Origin: Liriodendron chinense
Taxonomy: Eukaryota; Streptophyta; Magnoliopsida; Magnoliales; Magnoliaceae
DNA: 64,000 nt
Assembly: GCA_003013855.2 (NCBI GenBank)
Contig: ML058465.1
Span: 124,001 to 188,000 of the forward strand
Reading direction: 5' to 3'
The notes under the pieces were generated by a model. It ran no database searches. It had not been told where the DNA came from and worked only from the letters and a program-made list of their open reading frames with translations. Of this stretch, positions 11,270-23,028 are shown piece after piece (the stretch's first letter is position 1; every line of letters begins with the position of its first letter). A program made the translations under genes and the position numbers.

Positions 11270-13092
11270 CTCTCGGTACATGGATGAATCTATCAGCGAG
11301 TTGCAACGTGGTTTTGGTGGATTTTAATTCACCAAGACGCAATTGCTCGTTCCCAAGTAGGGAATCAAATTAACGCTTTCCCCCAAATTTAGTAAAGCAC
11401 GCTCAATCCGGTAGTCTCCAATGATGCAGGAAATTGTTAGACTACCCGGTTCTTTATATTTTAGAGGGGTCTTTTGGGTGAGGATGGCACTCACTTTCTC
11501 ATTAAGAAAGGGCTTTTGCTGCACATTATATTTGTGTTTGTTTGTGCAAAGGTCTTTCAGAAACTTGGAATAAGAGGTAATTTATTTTATTGCATCAAGT
11601 AATAGGATATTGATTTTAACTTGTTTGAAAACCTCTAGAATATCGTGGGAGTTGGCAAGAGGTTTGGGTGTAATCAACCTAGATAGGAAAGGTGCAATGG
11701 GCTTATACTCGTGTTCCTTCTCTTATGGGGCTGAGCTAGATCCATTCTCATCCTTATATTTTACCAGATTATTATGCTTGTCGACCTTCATCGGAATAGA
11801 TTTGTTAATTTGTTTTCCACTTCTAAGAGTGGTAATGGATTTTGCTTACTCCACATATTGGTTGGAGAGATTAGTGGTGCTTATTTCACATGATGGTTTT
11901 GGATTTGGCTGAGGTTGGGTCGGAAATGTCCCTTCCCTAGCATTTAAGCATCCCTTAATCTCTTCAACCGATACTTTTAATTCTTAGAACATTTGCTAAT
12001 TAGCTTGGTTTATTTATGTTTTCCCTTGCATAAACGCCTTTAAGGTATCCTCCATACTAATTTGAGGTGGGGCCATGTTTGGTATAGCATTTTGCATAGG
12101 TGGCCCCCCTTGAAGATTTGTGGAATTGGTCGTAGGACCATTCCTCCAACCAAGATTTGTGTGGTTTCTCCAATTAGAATTGTATTTGTTACCCATTGGT
12201 TCATTGAAAGGCCATTGATAAGTGTTTGTGACATTTGCTTGCTCTCGTAACACCTCTTGGAACGTAGGAATTGTAGGACAATCCTGTGTGGAGTGTACAT
12301 TAGCAACACAAATACCACACACGTTTTCAATAGTTTCATTGGATTTTGAGGATTCACCTTTCTTAAGTTCCATAGCCTCAACCTTCCTTATGAGGCTAGC
12401 TATCTTAGCATTCACATCGTCTTCTCTGAGGATGTACATTCCTCATTTTTCTCTTTGTTGAGAAGGCCTAAGATTACTTGATTTGTCTGAAGTATCCCAT
12501 GATTGGGCATTCTCGGCCAACATATCAAAGTAAGCCCATGCTTCCTCTAAGTCTTTACTCATGAACACGCCATTGCACATCATCTCTATGAATTAGTGCA
12601 TGTTGGAACTCAATTCATCGTAAAAAAAAAAAAAAGCTTATAATTTGCCAAGTCTCGTAACCATGGTGTCGGCAAGCGAGTATGAGGTCCTTAAATCTCT
12701 CCCAACTTTGAAAAAAAGTTTCACCCTCTTTAACCGAAAAATTCATTATGGCATGTCTAAGGGTGTTTATTTTGTGAACCGAGAGAATTTTTTTAACAAT
12801 TCCTGGGTCATCTCAGTTCATTTTCCAATAGATTGTGGTCTCAAAGAGTGAAGCCATACCTTAGCTTTTTCATTCAAAAAGAAGGAAAACAATTTCAATT
12901 TGCTCACATCCTCAGTGACATTGGCATATTACAAGGTAGCTACTACCTCATCAAATTCCTTTAAGTGTAAATATGGTCTCTCAAAATCTAGCCGATGGAA
13001 CTTTGGTAAAAGTTGAATCACCCTTAGTTTAAAATTAATCATTTCGGCATTATGGGGGAAAACCATGCATGATGGTGTAGTTACCCTAGCTA
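11270..13092 (-). pseudogene. Element D gag and protease fragment
   Basis: Minus strand. It carries the retrotransposon gag region (about 13060-12480) with many stops and frame breaks, a readable C-terminal gag segment (12439-12014) with an intact zinc knuckle C-x2-C-x4-H-x4-C (CGIC..., about 12320), and a retropepsin fragment (11524-11324). The protease active site, DLG in elements A and B, reads NLG here (ALLNLGESVNLIP), so the catalytic Asp is lost. The homologous gag of B allows the frames to be followed. A 15-A run (12620-12634 on plus) lies at one frame break. Element A is inserted at its N-terminal side and F at its C-terminal side. Confidence 0.8.
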
Positions 13093-13334
13093 GTTATTGT
13101 TAAGCTCTTAAATGTGTATATGCTAACCCCATTTTATCACTAACTATGCTTGAAATACATGATTAAAGACCCAGCTAATGCATGGTTTTGTGGTTGTAGG
13201 AATGAGAGAGAGAATTCATCAATTGAAGGCTTAGAGACGCTATTTACAAGCATTGAAGATCAAAAGACCGAGCGCCAAAGGGTGGAAGAAAGAAAGCAAA
13301 GGAGAAAAGAAAAAAGTGCAGAAATTTGCACTAA

Positions 13335-13575
13335 AGACCGGTCGTCCATAGCCCAGGACCGGTATTCTAACCAGTCCGAACACTCAACAGGAGGACCCCT
13401 GCTGCTAACATTGCTAGACCAATCACGACCGGTCGTCCACTACTCAGACGGGTCGTCCGACTGGTCGTTGAATTAAATTTTTGGATTTGAATTTCCAGAA
13501 AACTCTCTAGACTGTTTTTGACCTTTTACGACCGGTCGTCCAGGAGCTCAGACTGGTCGTCCGACCGGTCGTCTG
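13335..13575 (+). repeat. GACCGGTC palindrome cluster in 5' LTR of A
   Basis: Repeated GACCGGTC and decayed versions (GACTGGTC, GACGGGTC), commonly followed by GTCC. The 3' LTR of the same element (23270-23520) has a different number and arrangement of octamers, showing rearrangement or decay within the cluster since insertion. Confidence 0.85.
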
Positions 13576-13672
13576 CGTAACAGAGCTTCTTCTACAAGCT
13601 CTGATTTTTGCTGCGCGAAGCGCAATTTTTACGGGATTTCTCGAAGTTTCTTAGTACAAAGGGCTCCAAACC

Positions 13673-13680
13673 TATAAAAG
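13673..13680 (+). promoter_or_regulatory. TATA box of 5' LTR A
   Basis: TATAAAAG, about 100 bp downstream of the palindrome cluster. It is matched in the 3' LTR near 23617. Confidence 0.7.
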
Positions 13681-14655
13681 GACTCCTCTAGCTCGTTCCT
13701 AAGGCATCCTAGAAGAGAAATACCACGGTGGGAGGCGGCGGAAGTCGGATCTAGAGTTCTACAACTCCTCCTAGTTTGTTCTTCTAGTTTTATATTTTTT
13801 TACTTGCTTTCATGTTTCCTTGGATCATGAACAGCTAAACCTCTTGCTAGGGATAAGAGGTGAAGCTTGTAGTGAATCTAAGATGTTTTAATTCGTTTGT
13901 TTTGGTTTCAAGTTACATTATTATTGAAGAACAATGGTTTGAAGTTTGAATAAAGTTCTAAGTAGTTTTTCTTAATCTTATGATGGCTCATGGATGTTTA
14001 GAAGAATTACTTGAGTTCTTAATTATTTTGAATGGTTCTATACATGTACGCTCCTAGGAATCGAATTCAATACGCTCTAGACTTTTAATTCTCATGTAGG
14101 AACTTCATGCCAAGAGTTCTACTTTTCTGAAATTTCTGCTTATGTGTGATTGTGTATGTGATTTGAATGAAGTTCAAATCATGATCTAGTTATGCTTTAT
14201 GACAGAGTTTAATGATGATTATGATTGTGATCGTAATCTATTGGAACTAGGATTGACCTATGCAATTGAGTGTGCTCAAGTCCTAACTTGAATTGAGGGA
14301 ATCATGTACTTAAATCAGACATATGACAGATTGTTTGTTTTAACTGCTCTATCATCCGGCTAGATAGGATTTAATTTCGATTTTAGTTGAGTAATTGGGA
14401 AACCACAGCGAATTAAGCATCAAGGATTGCTACAAGTGGATCCTTGAACCCCTAGTGCTTTTTACATTGTTTACATTTACCTTTAGTTCAAAATTGCTAT
14501 CTACATCCAATTCCAAAATCATGTTTAGTTAGTTCTCAATTAGAGACCATTGGAAGTGTTTTGTGAGTTCCTACATATGTCCTTGTGGATCGACCTCAGT
14601 CTTACTGAAATTATTACTACATTGCAACCCTACACTTAGGGAAGCTAACAAGTTT

Positions 14656-14673
14656 TGGCGCCGTTGCCAGAAA
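14656..14673 (+). other. Primer binding site of element A
   Basis: TGGCGCCGTTGCC five bases after the LTR end. This is the tRNA-Asp-type primer site of the Athila lineage. The last bases (AG instead of GGGG) are altered. The same site is seen in B (30238-30221, minus) and C (32871-32888). Confidence 0.85.
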
Positions 14674-14845
14674 CTTTGACGGTTTTTCACAAAATTTCTG
14701 AAAACAATTTCTATTTAAGATTTTTAGGAGTCCTTTAGTAACTTGGTTTGTTTGCTTTATTTTTTTTCAGGAATTCTAGGAGTCGAAGTAGTCACTTCAA
14801 ATCAGGTTTTTCTAACCATTCTTCTTTTATTTTTCTAAGATTTAC

Positions 14846-16359
14846 ATGCCACATTGGGTTCGGGATTCTAATAACCGACTCATTATTGAAGGGGGAATTG
14901 TTGAAGGGATTGATAGGGAGCCACGTGCTAAGAAACGTTTAGATTCTCCATTTTTTTCTGAAAGTATGGCTGGAAATCAACCCAACCCTATGGCTAATCA
15001 AAATCTAAGCCAAACTGAAACAGAAGAGAATGAGGTTGAGAATGTTCCCCGACCTAGAACACTACGTGATTATTGGAACCTACAAGAGCGAGCACTCCCT
15101 CATGCATAGTTTTTCCACATAATGTAGGGAACATAAATCTTAAACCGGGAGGAATCCAACTCCTTCCCAAATTCCATGGACTAGATAGTAAAAGTGCCTA
15201 TCAACATTTTAAGGAATTTGATGAGGTGATAGCCACAATGCACTTTGCAAATGTAACTGATGATGTAGTGAGACTCAAATTATTTTCTTTTTCCCTTAAA
15301 GAGAAAGCTAAGACTTGGCTTCATGCATTAAGGCCAAGATCAATTGGCACATGGACTGAGATGACTAGGGAGTTCATTAAAAAGTTCTTCTCTACTCACA
15401 AAACGATCATGTTGAGGCGCCTTATCATGAATTTCGCTCAAAAAGAGGATGAGACCTTCTTCCAATGTTGGGAAAGGTTCAAGGATTTGTTAAATACATA
15501 CCCACATCATGGCTACGAAATTTGGCGGGTAATAAGCTTTTTCTATGAAGGACTGACTTCACCCATGCGTCAATTCGTATAGATGATGTGTAATGGAGAA
15601 TTCATGAATAAGGAAGCCGAGGAAGCATGGGATTATTTTGATGAATTGGCTAAGAATGCACAGTTTTGGGATACATCTAGACCAACAAATCCCAAGACAA
15701 GCCAACAAAAGGAAAAATGAGGAATTTATGTCCTCTTGGAAGAAGATAACATAAGTGCATGTGTAGCCAGGCTTACAAGAAAAGTCGAGGCCATGTAATT
15801 GAAGAAAGGAGAGACGATTAACTCAAAGGACGTTAAAATTTTTTGTGAAATTTGTGCTGAAAATCAACATGCGACACAGGATTGTCCCATAATTTTCGCA
15901 TTCCAAGATATCTTACAAGAACAATCAAATGCCATAAACAGTTATCAACGGCCATTTAGTGCTCCAAACTCAAACACGTATAACTCTAGTTGGAAGAACC
16001 ATCCCAACTTAAGTTAGAGGAATGGACCAACTGCGAATGCAAACAACACCCCTCAAGCTCAACCCTTACTAGGTCCATCCCTAGTAATCACACCAAAAGC
16101 TACGTTAGAGGAGATGTTGGGTGCATTCATATCGGTTCAAGCTGAATATAACAAGACTAATTCTCTGAAAATTGATTGGTTCATGCAAGAGCAACTGAAA
16201 TTCAATCAAAATTCATCTCAAGCCATTAATGACTTGGAAACCTCAATGGCTAGAGTTGAATCTCATCTCAGTGTTAGGGAGAAAGGCACACTTCCTGCCC
16301 AACCTTTCCCTAACCCAAGAACCCAATTTGAAATACAAGATCCAATCTCATCCTCCTAA
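14846..16359 (+). pseudogene. Element A gag (broken)
   Basis: Retrotransposon gag, the structural protein that packages the element RNA. The start MPHWVRDSNNRL is shared with B. It contains RTLRDY (about 15057-15075), ARTSTPSC-like and FPHNVGN motifs, FHGLDS, a KAKTWLHALRPRSIGTW core (about 15307-15357), CWERF, MMCNGEF, and a zinc knuckle C-x2-C-x4-H-x4-C (about 15844-15885). A frame break lies near 15085-15110. In-frame stops are at 15580-15582, 15718-15720, 15796-15798, 16015-16017 and 16357-16359. Most of these fit single C-to-T or G-to-A changes of Gln, Trp or Arg codons. Confidence 0.85.
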
Positions 16360-16365
16360 CATACG

Positions 16366-17541
16366 GAGCATGTTCAAGCTATCACCACTTTGAGGAGTGG
16401 AAAAATAATCGATAAATCTAATCTGGTGAAGGCCCCAAAGCTTAATGATCCTGAAAGTTTCAAAGAGGATAATAGCCTAAACGACACTCCACATGAGAAA
16501 GAATCGGAAATGCAATACAAGCCGGTTGCCTCATTTCCCCAAAGGTTGATTTCACCCAAACCTTTAGACAAAAACTTGAAAATTTTAGAGGTTTTTAAGC
16601 AAGTGAAGATCAACATTTTGTTGTTGGATGCTATAAAACAAATATCATCCTATGCCAAATTTCTAAAGGAATTATGTACAGTAAAAAAGAAACACAATGT
16701 TCACAACAAAGTACTTTTGACTGAGAATTTGAGCACTATTATCAAACAAGAAGTGCCCCAAAAATACGAGGATCCGAGTAGTCCAACCATCTCATGCATC
16801 ATAGGTGACTATCGGATCAAACAAGCCTTACTCGATTTAGGGGCAAGTGTTAACCTCATCCCATACCCGGTCTATGAACAACTTGGGTTGGGTGAATTGA
16901 AACCCATAAAAACCACACTCCAACTTGCTGATAGATCTATTCGTATACCGAGAGGAGTGATTGATGATGTCTTGGTCTAAGTTGATAAATTCTACTACCC
17001 AGTGGACTTTGTTATCTTGGATACACATCCCGTGATAGGTACCGGTGCTCAAATTCCTATCATACTAGGCCGCCCTTTTCTAGCTACTTTAAATGCAATT
17101 ATTAATTGTTGAAACGGGCTTGTACAAATGTCCTTTGGACATATGACACTCGAGCTGAATATATTTTATTTATGCAAATAACCATGGGAAGTTGATGACG
17201 AAGTCCACGAAATAAATCTAATTAAATCATTCGTGGAGAGTACATCCCCCTGAGCATTCTATTCCGATCCTTTGGAGGCATGTTTGGCCCACTCTCATGA
17301 GATTGATGATGACATGATACGAGAGATGGATGTCATTTTGGATGTTATGCCGGTACTTGATAATAAAAGATGGAAGGCATCATTTGAGCCTTTGCCCTTA
17401 AGCGAGAACAAGCCCCTTCCATCTAGTATCAAGGCACCGAAGCTCGACCTAAAACCATTACCCACTGATTTGAAATATGTTTATTTAGGTCAAGATGAGA
17501 CATATCCGGTGGTGATTTCTTCCCACTTGGATGAGGAATAA
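16366..17541 (+). pseudogene. Element A protease and linker to RT (broken)
   Basis: Gypsy retropepsin region: ITTLRSGKII lead-in, PQRLISPKP, EVFKQVKINI, then the active-site block ALLDLGASVNLIPYPVYEQL (about 16827-16885) with DLG intact, LADRSIRIPRGV, and ILGRPFLAT (about 17063-17090). It is followed by a linker with EACLAHSHEIDDDMI (about 17275-17320) that recurs in the ORF of element C. In-frame stops lie at 16978-16980, 17111-17113, about 17179-17181, 17251-17253 and 17539-17541. The frame is otherwise continuous with gag. Confidence 0.85.
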
Positions 17542-19009
17542 GAGAGTAGGCTAATAACTACTCTAATAGAACATAAGAGCGTCGTCGGATGGTCAATTGC
17601 AGATCTCAAAGGCATAGGTTCACTGATTTATACTCATCGCATACACCTTGAGGAAAATGCTAAGACATCTAGGCAACCACAAAAACTCCTCAATCCAAAC
17701 ATGAAGGAGGTGGTTAAGGCTGAAGTGGTGAAACTATTAGATATGGGTATCATTTACCCAATATCCGATAGTTAATGGGTGAGTCCAACTCAGGTGGTGC
17801 CTAAGAAATCCGGAATAACCATCGTAGCCAATGCTAATAATAAACTCGTACAAACCAGAGTCACTACCGGTTGGAGAATGTGCATTGATTACAGGAAGCT
17901 AAACACAGTCACAAAGAAAGACCACTTCCCCTTACCATTTGTTGATCAAATTTTAGAAAGGTACATTGGCGGATCATTCCTATTTTTGTTTCTTTGATGG
18001 GTATTCAGGGTATAACCAAATAGAGATCGCACTAGAAGACCAAGAGAAGACAACATTCACATGTCCATTCGGTACTTTTGCTTATCGAAGAATGCCGTTT
18101 GGACTATGCAATGCCCCTGCCACTTTTCAGCGTTGTATGTTGAGTATTTTTTTTAATATGGTGGGGACGATTCTCGAAGTCTTTATGGACGATTTCTCTA
18201 TATTTGGATGCAACTTTGATGAGTACCTTGTTCACTTAAAAACTGTTTTGAAAAAATGTGAAGAAAAGAACCTCGTGTTGAATTGGGAGAAATGTTACTT
18301 CATGGTTCAAAAGGGAATAGTACTTGGTCACATCATCTCACAAAATGGAATCAAGGTGGACAAAGCTAAAATCGATCTTATCTCTAACCTTCCACCACCC
18401 AAGAGCATACGAGATGTGCGGTCCTTTTTGGGACACGCCGGATTCTATAGACGGAATTCATAAAGGACTTTAGTTCACTCTCTCATCCTTTATGTAACCT
18501 CCTTCAAAAGGAAAACTCATTCGACTGAAAATTGTCAAAATGCCTTTGACAAACTAAAAGGTATGTTGACATGTGCTCCCATAATGCAACCACCTAATTG
18601 GAGCCTTCCTTTTGAAATTATATGTGATGCGAGGGACTACGCTATTGGGGTTGTGTTAGGCCAGAGAAAAGAGAAAAAGTCATGTGTCATCTACTATGCA
18701 AGTAGAACCTTAAACTCCCTCAAGCTAACTAAACTACTACAGAAAAAGAACTTTTGGCTATAGTTTTTGCTTTAGATAAGTTTAGGTCCTACTTGATCGG
18801 ATCCAAGATTATCATATTCATCGACCATGCCGCGCTTAAGTACCTTCTCTCTAAGAAGGATGCTAAGCCACGCTTGTTAAGATGGATCCTCCTACTCCAA
18901 GAATTTGACATAGAAATACGTGATAAGAAAGGAGTAGAAAACGTAGTGGCTGACCATCTCTCTAGACTTATTCTCACCAATTCCCCTGAGACGACCGCGA
19001 TCAATGACA
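17542..19009 (+). pseudogene. Element A reverse transcriptase and RNase H (broken)
   Basis: RT of the Ty3/gypsy type: WRMCIDYRKLN (about 17872-17904), FFDGYSGYNQI (about 17990-18020), MPFGLCNAPATFQR (about 18092-18133), catalytic FMDDF intact (about 18182-18196), and FLGHAGFYRR. RNase H follows, with FEIICDARDYAIGVVLG (about 18612-18660), YYASRTLN and the C-terminal VADHLSRL (about 18946-18968). Frame breaks occur near 17970, between 18463 and 18560, and near 18755; a stop lies at about 17773-17775. The RT and RNase H cores are recognisable but cannot be translated as one protein. Confidence 0.88.
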
Positions 19010-19471
19010 TGTTTCCTGATGAACAACTTTTTGTAATCTACCAATTACCATGGTATGCGGACATTGCTAACTATCTTGCTACAGGTACAATTCCAACACA
19101 TTGGAAAAAGCAAGATAAGGATAAGTTCTTCAACGAGGTGAAAAAATTCCTATGGGACGACCCATACTTATTCAAGTATTGTCCCAATCAAATCACAAGG
19201 AGATGTGTGCCGGATGATGAACAACAAAGTATCATCTCCTTTTGTCATTCTCAGGCATGTGGTGGCCATTTTTCGGCTAAGAAGACCACAGCCAAAATTC
19301 TGCAATGTGGGTTTTATTGGCCCACCATGTTCAAAGATACCCATGAGTTTTATAAAACGTGTGAGCCTTGTCAGAAATTGGGAGAAATATCCCGTAGAAG
19401 TATGATGCCACTCAATCCCATCTTACCAATCGAAATTTTTTATTATTGGGACATCGATTTCATGGGTCCAT
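19010..19471 (+). pseudogene. Element A integrase, N-terminal part
   Basis: Zinc-binding N-terminus of a gypsy integrase: FLWDDPYLFKYCPNQITRRC (about 19148-19206), then SFCHSQACGGHF and CEPCQ (about 19240-19375), giving the HH-CC pattern, GFYWPTMF, and the start of the catalytic core DIDFMGP (first Asp, about 19450-19470). The solo LTR at 19472 splits the gene here. Confidence 0.88.
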
Positions 19472-19707
19472 TGTTGAGCTCCTAATTGTGCATATTCCAA
19501 CCCCAATTCATCACTCATTATGCATGGTTTTCACGATTTAAAGACTAATCTAGGGCATGATTTGTGATTGTAGGAATGAGAGTGGGCTTCATCCGATAGG
19601 AGACTAAAAAGTGCCATTTTGAAGCCTTTGGATGAGAGTTGAAGAAGGACCAAAGAAAGAAGGAAGCAAGGAAAGAAGAAAAGAAGAAAGAATGAAGAAA
19701 ACAGGCC

Positions 19708-19945
19708 AAGACCGGTCGTGACCGGTCGGCCAAGAGGGCCACGACCGGTTTAGACCGGTCGGCCATCTCCTCTTGATCTTCCAGAGCTTGCTGGACATGT
19801 TGATGAAGCAACCGACCGGTCGTGACCGGTCGGCCGGGCCAGTCCGACCGGTCCAGACCGGTCGGCCAGAAGAGTTTTTTTTGTCCAGAGCTTGCTGGAC
19901 TATTGCCCCAATGAGGCACGACCGGTCGTGACCGGTCGGCCGTGC
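19708..19945 (+). repeat. GACCGGTC palindrome cluster in the solo LTR
   Basis: Four paired-octamer units (near 19710, 19740, 19812-19835 and 19844-19867) plus another near 19918-19941, giving nested palindromes of about 22 bp. Spacers between units contain a repeated phrase 'ccagagcttgctggac' that recurs between the units in element E. Confidence 0.88.
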
Positions 19946-20046
19946 GTAAGGACTGCATACTTTCTATTTTGGCGCCGATTTTCTCTGCGCATTGCGTAAC
20001 TCTTACGCAGATTCTCGATTCTTCTGAAGTTGCGGAGCCTCCCCAC

Positions 20047-20054
20047 TATAAAAG
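20047..20054 (+). promoter_or_regulatory. TATA box of the solo LTR
   Basis: TATAAAAG, 38 bp after the TGCGTAA/TTACGCA inverted repeat and about 105 bp after the last palindrome. Confidence 0.7.
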
Positions 20055-21025
20055 GACACCTAGGGATTGTTCCTAGGGGATCTTAGAAGGGTTTAAGCAA
20101 GCTTGGAGGCGGCGGAAGTGGATTTCGGAGTTCCACAACTCCTTCTAGTTTGTTTTACTGTTTTTATGAGTTTTTTGGTTGTTTCATGTTTCATTGGATC
20201 ATGAGCAGCTAAACCTCTTAGATAGGGCTAAGAGGTGAAACTTGTAGTGAATCTAAGATGTTTCAATTCGTATTCAGTTGGTTTTAAGTTTGGAATTCAT
20301 GTTTATGAACTATGGTTTGAAGTTTATACAAGTTTTAAGTAGTTTTTCTTAGTCTTATGATGACTCATGGATGTTTGGAAGAATTACTTAAATTCTTAAT
20401 CGGTTTATATTAGTCTAGACCTGTATGATCCGAGGAATTGGAGTACGCTCTAGCTATGATCTTCATGTGGGAACTTCCTACCAAGGTTTTACTTTTCTGA
20501 ATTTCTGTAATGTGTATGGACCGTGCATGTGATTTAAATCAAGTTCAAATTGTAATCTAGCCTTGTCTTGTGACAAGACTTGAGGATGGTTATGATTGTG
20601 AACTGAGCCTTTTGGAATTGGGACTGACCTATGCAATTGAGCATGCTCAGCTTAGCTTACATTGAGTGAATCCTATGCAATGGACTTACATATAACAGAT
20701 TGTTGGTTGAACAGCTCTATCATCTGATTAAATAGATCTTAATATCGATTCTAGTTGTGAGAATGAGAAACCACAGCGGATTGAACATCAAGGATTGCTA
20801 CAAGTGGATCCTTGAACCCCTAGTGCCTTTTTAGAATTGTTTACCTTCAAATTAGTTTAAAATTGTTACTCACATCAAATTCATACAAAAACCTTATTGT
20901 TAGCTTATTAATAGAAACTTTTGGATGTGTTTGTGAAATCCTACATAAGTCCTTGTGGATCGACCTTGGTCTTACCGAGTTTATTACTACATCGCAACCC
21001 TACACTTGGGGAAGCGAACATCCAT

Positions 21026-21900
21026 TCCCATCTTCTTTTGGAAATTTATATATTTTTCTTGCCTTTGATTATATTTTAAAATGGGTTGAGGCGATTCCAT
21101 GCCGAAACAATGACCAAAAAATCGTCATTCGTTTCTTAAAAGAAAATATCATTTCTCTATTTGGAACACCTCAAATCATTATAAACGATGGAGGATCTCA
21201 TTTTTGTAACCTCCCGTTTGAAGCTTTAATGAAGAAATATGGCGTAAATCACAAGGTGAGCACTCCCTATCACCTACAAACAAGTGGACAAGCTAAGAGA
21301 TCCAACTGGGAAATTAAACATATTTTGGAGAAAACAGTGAACCCCGTTTGCCAAGATTGGTCGCTTCGACTTACCGATGCACTCTGGGCTTACCGTACCG
21401 CTTTCAAGACCCCCATTGGAATGTCCCCCTATAGACTTGTCTATGGGAAAGCTTATCACTTGTCCATGGAGTTGGAACATAGGGCATATTGGGTGATAAA
21501 GAAGATGAATTTTGATTTTGACAAAGCAAGCTTGTTGCACAAACTTCAATTGAATGAACTTGCGGAACTCAAGAACGAGGCATATGAAAATGCGAGAATT
21601 TACAAGGACAAGACGAAGGTGTTTTATGATAAGAACATCCTTCGTAATACCTTCATGATCAACCAAAAAGTCCTTATGTATAATTCTCAGTTACATTTAT
21701 TTCTGAGGAAATTGAGGTCTCAATGGACTTATCCCTTCATTGTAAAAACTGTTTATCCATATGGGACTGTCGAGTTGTTGAATCCAAGGAATGGTAATAT
21801 CTTTAAAGTGAATGGTCAGCGATTAAAGCCGTTCTTTGAGAATTTTCCTTCAGAAGGTATGTCCATACCTCTGACTGATCGTGTGTATCAGGATATTTGA
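21026..21900 (+). pseudogene. Element A integrase, core and C-terminus
   Basis: Continues the integrase after the solo LTR with one open frame to a TGA at 21898-21900. The core has IINDGGSHF (second catalytic Asp, about 21178-21206) and STPYHLQTSGQAKRSN (about 21259-21305). The third catalytic residue, normally Glu in GQAE, is Lys here, so this copy would be inactive even if reading frame were intact. The C-terminal region has the usual 'KVLMYNSQLHLF...LRSQWTYPFIV...VNGQRLKPF' layout. Confidence 0.9.
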
Positions 21901-23028
21901 TCTCCTAGTCTGATGGAGGTATAGAGTACTTACGATTATGATTTTGCTGCTTTTAGTTTTCTTTTTCATGGGTTTGGTTGAAGGAGGTAGAATTTCAGTT
22001 TTTATTCTCTCAGGTACTATCATTCCTCACTCCCTTTATTTTTGCTCTCATGTTTTGCTTATTGCATATCTTTTACATTAAGGACAATGCAAGATTTGGT
22101 TGGAGGGTGTGGGATCACTAGGATAAATCTAGTATTTTGTGACATTTCGAGCAATTATGTAGAAATTTTTTTATTTTTCTGAAAATTCAAAACTCCTGTG
22201 GAAAATCGCGTTTATATGAACTTGGGATATTGTAAGTATGAAAGGAAGAAAGATGTAGTGAGATGATTTTGAAACTCTTAAAGGACTTGTAACATGATGG
22301 TTTTCTAATTGGATTCCCCTATTGATTTGATTGATAGAAAAATTGAAACACTTTTACACCTAGTTCGCTTTACACGATTCTCAAGTTTTGAAAGGATTAT
22401 GTAGATTTGTAGATTGGCTAGGTTTAGATTTGAGGTGTTGAGAAACCGAGCAGGGGTACTTTGTCCATCCTTGTCATTGGGAAAATAACGAAAGATATGG
22501 ATTTCTAAAAATCTTATCTAATGTGTGTGAAAAGGAAAGGAATGATGAAAATATGGGAATGGTTGAAAATACGGTGGAAAATTTCGAAAGGGCTACCTAT
22601 TACCAACTAGGGGATGGTCTACCAGTAACCAAAGCCGAAAATGGGAAGTACTGTGAAAGCCGTCGGAAGGACGGTAAGGTAAATTCTTGTCAAAGGCTTG
22701 TTGTTGATCTATACACCGTCATACCTTAGCTAATTCATGAAGAAGGTAATCTCGGAAATCCATGAGATAAGCATTCATTGAGCACACTAGGTTAACTTGT
22801 TTGAATCGTTCTATTTATCAATCAATCAGTGGGGAATCTATATGAGTACTTGTTATGTTCTTGAAAGTTTAAGGTTTCAACTTCTATCACTTAGTTGTTC
22901 CGATTTTTACACTTGCATGTCTTAGAGTGTATAGAAGCATAGGTTCTAAAGGAGAGTTGAGTTTTAAAAAAATGAAATTTGTTTCACGCATGTTTTGCTC
23001 GGGACTAACAAAATGCTGGTTGGGGGTG
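21901..23028 (+). other. Element A 3' non-coding region with two polypurine-like tracts
   Basis: No real ORF. It contains a conserved block from TTGGTTGGAGGGTG (22096-22109) to GGTTGGGGGTG (23018-23028, at the LTR border), about 920 bp apart. Inside it, CCGTCGGAAGGACGG (22660-22674) forms a perfect 5-bp-stem hairpin. The same block is found in B and C. Confidence 0.75.

Larger units (their letters stand above)
13098..14650 (+). repeat. Element A 5' LTR
   Basis: TGTTAAGCTC to GGGAAGCTAACA, 1553 bp. The U3 palindrome region lies at about 13335-13575 (GACCGGTC octamers, often linked by GTCC), followed by a CGCGAAGCGCAATTTTTACG segment and a TATA box at 13673-13680. Confidence 0.93.
19472..21020 (+). 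mobile_element. Solo LTR (gypsy/Athila-like) inside the integrase of A
   Basis: TGTTGAGCTC to GGGGAAGCGAACA, 1549 bp, flanked by a perfect duplication TCCAT (19467-19471 and 21021-21025). Palindromes (paired GACCGGTC with 2-bp spacers TG, AG and similar) lie at 19708-19945. A perfect inverted repeat TGCGTAA-CTC-TTACGCA lies at 19993-20009 and a TATA box at 20047-20054. No internal retroelement sequence is present, so it arose by LTR-LTR recombination. Confidence 0.95.
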
